9,367 nucleotides of DNA, from NCBI GenBank assembly GCA_021784615.1, contig JAJYHU010000132.1, forward strand, positions 1 through 9,367, given 5' to 3'. The notes under the pieces were generated by a model. That model searched no databases. It was not told the DNA's origin and worked only from the letters and a program-made list of their open reading frames with translations. Shown one piece after another: positions 1 to 6,887 of this stretch (position 1 is the first letter of the stretch; the number at the start of each line of letters is the position of its first letter). The position numbers and the translations under genes are program-made. The DNA is from Acidobacteriota bacterium (GTDB lineage: Bacteria; Acidobacteriota; Terriglobia; UBA7540).

Positions 1-401
1 CCGATCCAGGGACCGCCGCTCGATGACCAGCCGGGGCAATTCATCATGTCGAATTCCAAGCCCAGCCGGTCGGCTTCATTCGCGGCGTGCTCAAGAAGAT
101 CGAGATGTTCGGGGCTCGAGTACGCCACCGGGCCTTTGGGTATGCCCGTGCCCACCTGAAAGATCTGGAAACCTCCGACGCCCGCCCGGTGCATCGCCTC
201 AAGGTCGCGCGTAATGCCGTCCGCAGTGATGTTCCCGTTCATCCAATGCCACCAGGTTTTCGGGCGAGCCTCGATCGAAGGATGAATGAAGGCTTCTTCA
301 AAAGCATTCCCGTCAACGCCCAAGCTGACCTTGGGCCATTCACTGACCAGCGTCAGCGCGCCGGCTGCCGCTGCACCTTGCAAAAATGTTCGGCGTTTCA
401 A
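1..401 (-). CDS. GH106-type alpha-L-rhamnosidase, N-terminal part (runs off the left edge)
   Basis: Partial gene: 133 codons are visible before the window ends. The start is TTG at 401-399, supported by a GGAGG six bases upstream. The overlapping ATG of ATGGGAGG is in another frame and soon stops. The protein begins with a Tat-type leader (KRRTFLQG followed by an Ala/Gly/Leu stretch to about residue 20), so export is likely. Residues 37-60 read AFIHP..EARPKTWWHWMNGNIT and residues 115-133 read LEFDMMNCPGWSSSGGPWI. I recognise these as the N-terminal signatures of family GH106, whose characterised members remove terminal alpha-L-rhamnose (BT0986 of Bacteroides thetaiotaomicron acts on rhamnogalacturonan II). 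The spacer and start (DLEAMHRAGVGGFQIFQVG) also fit the barrel beginning. Full members are usually near 1000 residues, so most of the gene, including the catalytic residues, lies outside. It is the last visible gene of the minus-strand sugar cluster. The family call is strong; substrate specificity is inferred. Confidence 0.88.
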   Translation of the reverse strand, partial: MKRRTFLQGAAAAGALTLVSEWPKVSLGVDGNAFEEAFIHPSIEARPKTWWHWMNGNITADGITRDLEAMHRAGVGGFQIFQVGTGIPKGPVAYSSPEHLDLLEHAANEADRLGLEFDMMNCPGWSSSGGPWI

Positions 402-407
402 TTGATT

Positions 408-413
408 CCTCCC
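408..413 (-). promoter_or_regulatory. Ribosome binding site fixing the TTG start of the GH106 gene
   Basis: On the minus strand GGGAGG is followed by AATCAA and then TTG. The six-base spacer is ideal. No ATG or GTG in the same frame lies nearby upstream, so this site decides the unusual start codon. Confidence 0.7.
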
Positions 414-417
414 ATCG

Positions 418-436
418 GGCACAATCTCCCTGTGCC
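418..436 (-). promoter_or_regulatory. Small inverted repeat upstream of the GH106 gene
   Basis: GGCACA at 418-423 and TGTGCC at 431-436 form a perfect 6-bp stem with a 7-base spacer, starting 17 bases upstream of the TTG start. No T-tract follows on the minus strand, so it is not a typical terminator. It could be a leader hairpin or an operator half-site pair for local control of the rhamnosidase. A 6-bp stem can arise by chance. The rest of the 164-bp gap (402-565) shows no gene, only two CCCGCATG direct repeats around 504-535. Confidence 0.3.
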
Positions 437-565
437 GCTTCTCAGGATATTTTCAAAGCTGATCGGCGCCCCAGGCCGACAGCTATCGCAAGCCGTCCTC
501 CCGCATGCGAAGTCTTCCCCCGCATGTAGACTTGGGGCCCCACAAACAAGACTCATGGCTATACT

Positions 566-1591
566 CTACACCGCATAAGCGCCGTAGGCGCGGAAAGCCT
601 CATACATGGCGCGAATATTTTCAAGCGGCACGTCCGGCCCCACTTCACCGCAGGCCACGACCCCGCCCCGGGAGGAGCCGCAAGCCTCAAACGTCCGCTG
701 AACCTCTTCCTTGACCTCGGTGGTTGACCCAAAGGGCATAATCCATTGGCGGTCGATATCGGTGCGGAAAGCCACGCGGCCCCGAAGGTTGGCCGCAATC
801 CACTCGTGCCCGACCACGGGCACCTGGCAATTGATCACCTGAACGCCGATCTCGACCAGGTCGCCCAGGATGTCCCGCGCCTGACCGTCGGTGTGGTACC
901 AGACGTCCATGCCGCGCTCGCGAACGCGCCGGAACATTTCCGCGTAGCGAGGCTTGAAAATCCGGCGCCAGGTTTCCGGCTTGATCATCAAACCGGTTTG
1001 GCCGCCCCAGTCGTCAGCAAAGTGCAGGCCGTCATATTCGAGGGCCGTCCAGTTGTCAATCCAACGCAAGTTGAATTCCAGCATGCCGTCCAGCAAGCGA
1101 TAGAATTCCCGCGATTCCACGGCAATATCCATCAGAAAGTGTTCCATCCCCCGCAACTGCTGGAGTTCCTCAAAGTAAGTGAGCCAGGCCCCGCGGGCGT
1201 ACCAGCGATTGTCGTAGCCCATCATGTGTCCGCTATACAGCCTGCCCGTGGGTGGGCCGGCGGTGAAACCCTCCGGCCACTTGTAATCCTCGTAGCGTTC
1301 CAGATCGCGAATGGGCCATTCGATGGGAATGCCGCACACTCCCGCCCACTCCGAGAACCAGACGGTGCCAAAGTCGTCGACGTTTCTTCCCTGCCTGTAA
1401 ACGGCGGGAAAGTCTTCACGGGGAAGGTCCTGCATGTAGTCCCAGCCGAAATCTTCGCGAAATTCCGTCAAGATTTCGTCGAGCGCCGCGCCGTATTTGA
1501 TTTGGGCGGCCGGCAGCACGGCATGGGAAATGGGGGCTCGATCAGGATTCTGGAATCGGATGGTGCGCTTGACTCTCTCTCTGCTATTCAA
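566..1591 (-). CDS. UroD/MtaA-like methyltransferase-family protein of unknown function
   Basis: A 341-residue protein of the uroporphyrinogen decarboxylase fold, in the branch shared with MtaA/CmuA-type corrinoid methyltransferases. Family traits are the opening MNSRERVKRTIRFQNPDRAP, the block FADDWGGQTGLMIKPETWRRIFKPRY at about 191-216, WYHTDGQARDIL at 231-242 and the C-terminal VVACGEVGPDVPLENIRAMYEAF at 311-333. The arginine-rich substrate motif near the N-terminus of true UroD enzymes is absent, so a heme role is unlikely. In MtaA-like enzymes zinc is held by an H-x-C pair and a later Cys; here the first pair reads H233-T-D235 while C314 could be the later ligand, so metal binding is uncertain. 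The start is TTG with AAGGAG nine bases upstream. It follows the rhamnose transporter by 58 bp and precedes the GH106 gene, so it is probably co-transcribed with sugar genes. Its reaction is unknown; handling of a methylated sugar or a transfer of one-carbon units is speculation. Confidence 0.85.
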   Translation of the reverse strand: MNSRERVKRTIRFQNPDRAPISHAVLPAAQIKYGAALDEILTEFREDFGWDYMQDLPREDFPAVYRQGRNVDDFGTVWFSEWAGVCGIPIEWPIRDLERYEDYKWPEGFTAGPPTGRLYSGHMMGYDNRWYARGAWLTYFEELQQLRGMEHFLMDIAVESREFYRLLDGMLEFNLRWIDNWTALEYDGLHFADDWGGQTGLMIKPETWRRIFKPRYAEMFRRVRERGMDVWYHTDGQARDILGDLVEIGVQVINCQVPVVGHEWIAANLRGRVAFRTDIDRQWIMPFGSTTEVKEEVQRTFEACGSSRGGVVACGEVGPDVPLENIRAMYEAFRAYGAYAV

Positions 1592-1600
1592 TGGAACGGA

Positions 1601-1606
1601 CTCCTT
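1601..1606 (-). promoter_or_regulatory. Ribosome binding site for the TTG start of the UroD-like gene
   Basis: AAGGAG on the minus strand with a nine-base spacer to TTG at 1591-1589. No in-frame ATG is available at the conserved N-terminus (NSRERVKRTI), so this site supports the TTG start. Confidence 0.6.
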
Positions 1607-1649
1607 GCCAGTCTAAATGCCTCTTGCTTCCGGAGCCGGGCGGCCGGCT

Positions 1650-2681
1650 TCAAGCCGCAGGCTTCGCCGCCAGCGAGATGACGTAGATCGCAACCAGCAG
1701 CACGCCGATGCCCGAACACGCATAAGCGAACGACGCGCGGCTCGCTTTTGCCCACTCGCCGGTGATAACTCCCCAAAGGTACGCAATGACGATAATCATC
1801 GCCATATAGATGGGCCAGCCGACAATCCCGCCGAGCGATCCCATGCGAACCGCGCCCATTCCGTAAAAGACGATGCTGCCGAACCAGAGCAGTCCCATCA
1901 GGACGCCGCCCAGCCAATCCTTGTAGGAGGTTTGGGCGTTCGAATACGCGCCCCAAGAACGGTTCTTCCGCATCAGGTACAGGCAATAGCCGCCGTTTGC
2001 GATGAAGCCCATGGTAAGCGCAAGCGCCCAGATGGCGTTTGCGGAGGCGCTGGGGCTTGCCCCAAGGGAAAGGGCGCTGCTCTGCAATTCCTTGCCGAAC
2101 ACGAACGCGAAGTTCAGCATCGCGGATAGGACGCCCGAAGCAATGCAGATCACCAGGCCGACAGCCAGCCGGGAGCGGCCCTGGGCCGGGGTCTGGCCCA
2201 TCGTCTCGCGTTCGCGCCTCTGGCCTGCGATCGAACAGAGCACGATGCCCAAAACAACCAGCAGGGTGCCGCCGAACAAGGCATATCCTTCGCGGCTGAG
2301 CAGGCGCTCCGGGTGCAAGAGCACCATGGGAAGCAAGGAACCGAGCGAGGCGCAAATTCCCAGGATCAGAGCGAAACCCAGCGCCAGGCCGAGCCGCGCA
2401 ATTCCCAATCCGAACAGCATGGACCCGGTGCCTGCGGCAAACCCGAAGATCAAGACTAGCAGCAAATCATGCCAGGAAGCGCCGTGATAGATGGCCATAA
2501 GGTGGGGGATGGTTCCGAAAGCAATTATCCAGGGAAGAAGAATCATGCCGACGGCGGCGTAGACCAGCCAGATGTTTTCCCATCGCCAGGCGGAGGCGCG
2601 CTTCATGGGAACGGCGAAGCTGCCGTTCAAGATGGCGCCTATCAAGACCAGCGCAAGGCCCACCGGGATTTGCTCGTGCAT
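1650..2681 (-). CDS. rhaT: RhaT-family L-rhamnose/proton symporter
   Basis: A 343-residue integral membrane protein, matching the 344-residue Escherichia coli RhaT in length and organisation. The N-terminus VGLALVLIGAILNGSFAVPMKRASAWRWENIWLVYAAVGMILLPW follows the RhaT pattern (IGA..N..FA.P.K....W.WE..W...). About ten hydrophobic segments can be traced, with a hydrophilic loop around residues 153-170 (GQRRERETMGQTPAQGRSR) between the two halves. RhaT proteins carry L-rhamnose across the inner membrane together with protons. The ATG start has only a weak Shine-Dalgarno. The gene lies 67 bp downstream of the GH38 gene and 58 bp upstream of the UroD-like gene, consistent with one transcript. Transport of rhamnose rather than another deoxy-sugar is inferred from the family and from the GH106 neighbour; no rhamnose isomerase, kinase or aldolase is visible in the window. 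Confidence 0.9.
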   Translation of the reverse strand: MHEQIPVGLALVLIGAILNGSFAVPMKRASAWRWENIWLVYAAVGMILLPWIIAFGTIPHLMAIYHGASWHDLLLVLIFGFAAGTGSMLFGLGIARLGLALGFALILGICASLGSLLPMVLLHPERLLSREGYALFGGTLLVVLGIVLCSIAGQRRERETMGQTPAQGRSRLAVGLVICIASGVLSAMLNFAFVFGKELQSSALSLGASPSASANAIWALALTMGFIANGGYCLYLMRKNRSWGAYSNAQTSYKDWLGGVLMGLLWFGSIVFYGMGAVRMGSLGGIVGWPIYMAMIIVIAYLWGVITGEWAKASRASFAYACSGIGVLLVAIYVISLAAKPAA

Positions 2682-2748
2682 GCTCTTGATCCGCCGTGAA
2701 AGATCGAGTCCGTCTTCGGCCGCTCGCGCCCGAATCCGCCGCCGCGCC

Positions 2749-5700
2749 TTATATTGCCGAGGTGCCTGTCACCCGCGCCGTAACAATCTGGAAAGGTTTG
2801 ACGGAGAAGCTGAAGCCGTGCTCGGACAACGGCAACGCCTCCCGTTTTTGCTCCATGGCATCGCAGTCCCACGCGGACTCGGCTTGGAGCAGGGGAATCC
2901 GGACGTTCACTTGACCCGTTTGGCCGGCCACTTCAAGGAAACGTAAGATCATCCCATCCCCATCCTCCGCCAGTTTCCAGGTGACCAAGACGACGTTCGG
3001 TTGATCGATCTCTATAAAGCTTCCCTGGTCGGCCGGCAAGGGAGACGGACGCGGAATCGCCTTATCGTTTGAAATAATCTCATCCGTCTCAAGGGGAGTC
3101 ATTTCCGCGCGCGCAAACCGGCTTAAAGCTTCGGGAGCCAACTCTTGCGCGCTGGTTAAAGCGTAGCGGAATGTAAAGTCGCCGCCCTGCGCCGCGGGCC
3201 AATTGGTAAAATAGTAGTTGTTCATAACGTAGGAGAAAATAGTTCCGGTTCGTGCGGTGAAAACCTTTGGCCATTTTCCCCGCACGATGTCTCCCAAACT
3301 TATAAGGTGGGCGTCAACCGGAACAATCGCGACGCTCATGCCGCCCTGCTGGGCCTCAACCCAGTGCTGCACTGAAAACCACTCTTTTCCGGCGCCCGGC
3401 ATCTGGTCGCGGGCGGGATCGACAAAACCGTTCTGAATGTCGTACCGAAAACGCGGGTGGTCCATCATAAAAGGAAAAGCAAAATAGACGCCTTCCTTGG
3501 TGTAGACCTTTTTCTTGTGAAGCCGATGGGTGAATCCGATTTTCTTCTGGTTGTCAAACAGAATGATTTCCGTCGAGATTCGCGGCGTATTGAGGGCCGT
3601 GCTTTCCAGGCACGCGACTGAGCCGAACGGCTCCTGGGTCATGGACAACAGGCGGCCGCTCGTTGCCAAGTGGATCGTCAGTTCCGGGATCGGGATGGTG
3701 GCGCCGAAATGCTGAATGCGATTCGGCCATTTGTCGCCGCCTGTCACGTAAAGGTACTGATCAAAGCGGTAGGGGCTTGAAGTGTTGACAAGCTCCCGGC
3801 CCAGCTCCTTGTCAAAAATGCTTTTGACCGCCCCGCTCTCGACGTTCAGGGCGATGCGATAGTAGCGGTTCTCGAGCACCTCACCCGGAATCTTGGAGCA
3901 TCGGGATGGCGCCTTGGCAGGCGTCAGTTTGTAACACTTGTAACCGACCGGCGGGATATCTTCAGCAAGGAAGCGGACCCGCGTGTACTTCTTGCCGGAG
4001 AAGCGGTCTTCAACTGCGACTTCCTGCCGGGTCGCCATGTCCTCTAGCGAGGAACCTTTCGGCAGATCGGCCTGCACCAGGCTGCTCCTCTTCCAGTTGA
4101 GCGAATTGAAGACGATCAGCGTCCCTGCTGGATTATTGATGGAATTGGCGATGGCCGCCAGGTTGCGCCGGAGAAGGTAATCGACGCCCATCTTTGCTTC
4201 ATGTGCAAAGTTGTCCTTCACGGCGATTTGGCTTGTCGATTCCGTCGAGCGCGGGTCTGAAACGCTGGCGTGGAAGGTCCAGGTATGCTCGTCGAGCAGA
4301 ACCATGTCCCGCCAGACGCGGGCAAGCAAGGCGCGGTCGGGCTGAATGTGGGGATTGACCAGGGCGCTGATGGTCGAAAACTTCTCCGCGGAGAGGGCCC
4401 TCTGCTCGGTGGCCCGTTCCATCGCGACGTGGGCGGCATCGGAAGCGTTGCCAAACTCCCAGTATGGCCCGCCATCGCCCCGGACGACGGGGATGGAATC
4501 CCCAAACTGCCGGGCGATGCGCTCCATCGGCTCCGCGAAGCCGGAAAACTGCATTTTGGGATAAGCGTAGAGCTTGTTCCACTCCGCCACCATGTCCGCC
4601 TGCTGGGGGAAAAGGTCGGTGTTCTCCACTTGCGTGCCATAGATGATAACGGCGTCCGACTTGTATCCGGGGTGGGAATAAGCCTGAAGAAAAATGGGAA
4701 GCGAGTCGCGGCCTGCGTCCAAAAAGGGCGGCATCCCGAACATGTACGTCACATGCAGGTAACTGCGCGAGAACCACATCAGGATCCTCGCCCCGTCCGG
4801 GCCCTCCCACCAGAAAGGCGACTTCTCATTGAGCCGGCTGTATAGAAGGATGGGGGCATTGTCATTGTCGCTGGCGGCAACAAAATATTTCAGTCCGGCT
4901 CCGGCCAGGATGGACGCATACGACCAGGAATAGGAAGGCACATCGGTGATATTGACGTAATCGAAGCCTACGCCGTGTTGGCGGTTGAACTGGAAGCCGG
5001 AGTAAAGAGAGCGGATCAAGACTTCCAGGCTGGCGAAGCCGGTCAGGAGGCTGGCTTCCTGGGGAGGGATAAAAATCTTCTTTTCTTTCACAAACTGAAT
5101 CAGCCGGTCGCGCTCCGCGGGCGTCCGGCCCGCCAGAAATTGCTCAAAGCACCAAAAGCCGTCGGAACTGTAGCGAAAGTCCGGATGGCTGTGGGCCAGT
5201 TGCATGGCCTCGTCGAGAACCCGGCTATGCACCTCGGCGACCTTCGCCTGATAGTCCGTGTACCCGACGTCGAGATGCTCGTGAGGGACCACGTAAAGGG
5301 TCCACTTTTTCGCAGGGCTGAGGGTGACGGGAAAGTGGTGCGTCTCGCCGCCTATTTTGGTGATGACCTCGGCGGCGGTGTTCGGCGCGAACTCCGGAAC
5401 GGCAAATTCCGCCCGGACCTCGCCAAACTCCCGATGGGAAGCTATCTCACGGGTGAATTCCCTTCCGCTCAATTTCAGGATCACCTGCCCGCGTTCGAGC
5501 GGCCGGTTGCTTCTGACGTAGACGTCCACCAATTCCACGAGAGCCTCTCCGCTCTGGCGGTAGAAAATGGTGGGATCAGCCTCCACGCTGATTCTGTTCT
5601 TGTGGAAGGCCGCCTTCCGGTCGAGAACGAGCGCGATGGCGTCATAGTAGATTCCAGACCAGGTAACGTCGTCGCGTTTCGCCGGCTCGTCGATCGCCGT

Positions 5701-6294
5701 CAGCACCAGCTTGTTGGTTCCTTTCCTCAGGAAAGCCGGCGGGATTTCCGCGATGATGGTGTCGGCGGAGCCGATGGGACCTACAACAATTTCCCCGTCG
5801 CCGCCCACATAGTTCAGTTTGGGATGTTGGTAATAGAGCGCGCGGTGGCCATTGATCTCCATCTCAAGCCGGGCTACTCGCGGAGCCTCTACCAGCAGCG
5901 AGGCCTTGAGCTTTACGAGGCCCCGGGGAGCTTCCGGAAGATCAAACTGGATCGTATAAGGGTGCGGGACACAACCCGCCCGCCCGCTGGCCGACCCGGG
6001 CTGAAACGCCGGCCAATCCTTCTCCGGGTTGCTCTTCCCGATAACATAAACCAGTTCCCCGGCGGGAAAGCGCTGGCCGAAGAGCGGAGGCCCTTCCGTG
6101 CCATGATTGAACTCAAGGGACGAATAATCGAACTTTCCGATTTGCCAAAGGATTTCAGCCCCGTCGGAATCACTCGCGTTCTCCGCGCCCTGGGTGTCTT
6201 GAGCGCCCAGCGTCAATCCCACGCCCGTAGCGAGACTGCCGGTTATCGACTTGCTGATAAACTGACGGCGGGAAATCTGTTTGTCTTCCATCAT
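2749..6294 (-). CDS. Tat-exported GH38 alpha-mannosidase-like enzyme with a PL4 domain III-like N-terminal module
   Basis: A predicted 1181-residue exported glycosidase. I place the start at ATG 6294-6292: GGAG lies seven bases upstream, and the frame extends further only to a TTG at 6327. The leader (ISRRQFISKS then a hydrophobic stretch) is a Tat signal. Residues about 46-225 resemble domain III of rhamnogalacturonan lyases (ILWQIGKFDYSSLEFNHG near the start, IPPAFLRKGTNKLVLT and YYDAIALVLD near the end), a probable carbohydrate-binding beta-sandwich. The GH38 catalytic part begins at about residue 330 with YVVPHEHLDVGYTD: H340 and D342 match the zinc ligands of the family's HxD motif. D451 in NITDVPSYSW fits the nucleophile position, and H670 in LLDEHTW is the likely third zinc ligand. 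The C-terminal beta domains start near residue 725 (TLIVFNSLNWKR). The family hydrolyses alpha-mannosides with retention of configuration. The true substrate here is unknown; the rhamnose context suggests a mixed glycan. It is first in the visible sugar cluster. Confidence 0.9.
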   Translation of the reverse strand: MMEDKQISRRQFISKSITGSLATGVGLTLGAQDTQGAENASDSDGAEILWQIGKFDYSSLEFNHGTEGPPLFGQRFPAGELVYVIGKSNPEKDWPAFQPGSASGRAGCVPHPYTIQFDLPEAPRGLVKLKASLLVEAPRVARLEMEINGHRALYYQHPKLNYVGGDGEIVVGPIGSADTIIAEIPPAFLRKGTNKLVLTAIDEPAKRDDVTWSGIYYDAIALVLDRKAAFHKNRISVEADPTIFYRQSGEALVELVDVYVRSNRPLERGQVILKLSGREFTREIASHREFGEVRAEFAVPEFAPNTAAEVITKIGGETHHFPVTLSPAKKWTLYVVPHEHLDVGYTDYQAKVAEVHSRVLDEAMQLAHSHPDFRYSSDGFWCFEQFLAGRTPAERDRLIQFVKEKKIFIPPQEASLLTGFASLEVLIRSLYSGFQFNRQHGVGFDYVNITDVPSYSWSYASILAGAGLKYFVAASDNDNAPILLYSRLNEKSPFWWEGPDGARILMWFSRSYLHVTYMFGMPPFLDAGRDSLPIFLQAYSHPGYKSDAVIIYGTQVENTDLFPQQADMVAEWNKLYAYPKMQFSGFAEPMERIARQFGDSIPVVRGDGGPYWEFGNASDAAHVAMERATEQRALSAEKFSTISALVNPHIQPDRALLARVWRDMVLLDEHTWTFHASVSDPRSTESTSQIAVKDNFAHEAKMGVDYLLRRNLAAIANSINNPAGTLIVFNSLNWKRSSLVQADLPKGSSLEDMATRQEVAVEDRFSGKKYTRVRFLAEDIPPVGYKCYKLTPAKAPSRCSKIPGEVLENRYYRIALNVESGAVKSIFDKELGRELVNTSSPYRFDQYLYVTGGDKWPNRIQHFGATIPIPELTIHLATSGRLLSMTQEPFGSVACLESTALNTPRISTEIILFDNQKKIGFTHRLHKKKVYTKEGVYFAFPFMMDHPRFRYDIQNGFVDPARDQMPGAGKEWFSVQHWVEAQQGGMSVAIVPVDAHLISLGDIVRGKWPKVFTARTGTIFSYVMNNYYFTNWPAAQGGDFTFRYALTSAQELAPEALSRFARAEMTPLETDEIISNDKAIPRPSPLPADQGSFIEIDQPNVVLVTWKLAEDGDGMILRFLEVAGQTGQVNVRIPLLQAESAWDCDAMEQKREALPLSEHGFSFSVKPFQIVTARVTGTSAI

Positions 6295-6581
6295 CGATCC
6301 ACTCCGAAGAGGGCTCTGATGTTCCAAGCCATTTCAAAGCCCTGTAGAATTGCCTGAATTTACGGCAGCGGCCGGCGAATCCCCAAGGCGCCACTTCCGC
6401 AATCGCGCCGCCGGAATTTCCCTTTTCAATTTCAAACCGGGCCATAACATACACCCGACCGCTTTTGAATGCAATTGTCCGGGCATCGTGGATCGTGCTT
6501 GACATGACTTTCTCGCAGGATCACCGTGAGGCAGGCAGAAGTTGTGATCTTATCGAAGTTGAGGTTTTGAAATCCACGTGA
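6295..6581. other. Non-coding leader between the GH38 gene and the membrane-protein remnant
   Basis: No convincing gene on either strand. A minus-strand frame from 6505 reads into the GH38 gene out of frame and has no recognisable motif. The region must hold the promoter of the sugar cluster if that cluster starts with the GH38 gene. A weak sigma70-like pair on the minus strand, TTGCAT (6474-6469) and TATGTT (6451-6446) with a 17-base spacer, is the best candidate I see, but each box has several mismatches to consensus. Confidence 0.5.
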
Positions 6582-6887
6582 GGAGCATCGTGCGCCGATT
6601 GCGCTGCTGTTCCGTTCTCGATTGCAGGCTATGGCGCCTACGCTTATGCAAGAGCCGCGGGGCTTCACTTGAATCCTGTTACGATCGGGGCCGCCCTTCT
6701 TCTGGGTGGCGCGGCGCTGGGCCTTGTCATCTACGTCGCGGCGTTTATTTCAGCGCCCGCCATGGTGTTTTTCCAGGCGTACGCGATCCGCTTCCTCGGT
6801 TCGCGCTACGCCATCCTAGGAGAGCGGTTTCCCTTGACCGAGCCGCCGCCTCTTCCCGCCTGCGCAACGCCTTCCCCGGCAGGCTAG
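6582..6887 (+). pseudogene. C-terminal remnant of a multi-pass membrane protein
   Basis: The open frame from just after an in-frame TGA (6579-6581) to TAG (6885-6887) encodes about 101 residues. It has no ATG or GTG start; the only late candidate is a TTG at 6669 with no clear ribosome binding site. The translation contains a Gly/Ala-rich stretch (GYGAYAYARAAGLHLNP), a long hydrophobic segment (VTIGAALLLGGAALGLVIYV and on to APAMVFF), then FFQAYAIRFLGSRYAILGE and a Pro-rich tail. This ending, with FFQAYA..FLGSRY..L, resembles the C-termini of multi-pass membrane proteins that I recall from acidobacterial genomes (DUF7544-like; from memory). The N-terminal part is missing and the sequence before 6579 has no membrane-like frame, so I read it as a truncated gene. 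An intact short protein from the TTG is a less likely alternative. It is convergent with pyrE and the two stops overlap. Confidence 0.55.

Noticed and set aside
87..578. A 163-codon plus-strand open frame at the left edge
   Set aside because: The minus strand of the same stretch encodes the GH106 N-terminus with a leader and ribosome binding site; the plus-strand product is unstructured and motif-free.
566..1591. Calling the UroD-like protein hemE (heme synthesis)
   Set aside because: The conserved N-terminal substrate-binding motif of uroporphyrinogen decarboxylase is missing and the neighbours are sugar genes.
1645..1657. CGGCTT/AAGCCG inverted repeat at the rhaT stop as a terminator
   Set aside because: The stem is 6 bp with a one-base centre that cannot form a loop, and no T-tract follows on the minus strand.
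746..1681. A 311-codon plus-strand open frame opposite the UroD-like gene
   Set aside because: Antisense to clear UroD-family motifs, with no domain of its own.
4975..6357. A 460-codon plus-strand open frame opposite the GH38 gene
   Set aside because: It lies antisense to strongly recognisable GH38 and PL4-like sequence and encodes no recognisable domain; long antisense frames are expected in GC-rich codon-biased DNA.
6170..6505. A 111-codon minus-strand frame upstream of and overlapping the GH38 start
   Set aside because: It overlaps the GH38 leader in another frame, has no convincing ribosome binding site and its product resembles nothing I know.
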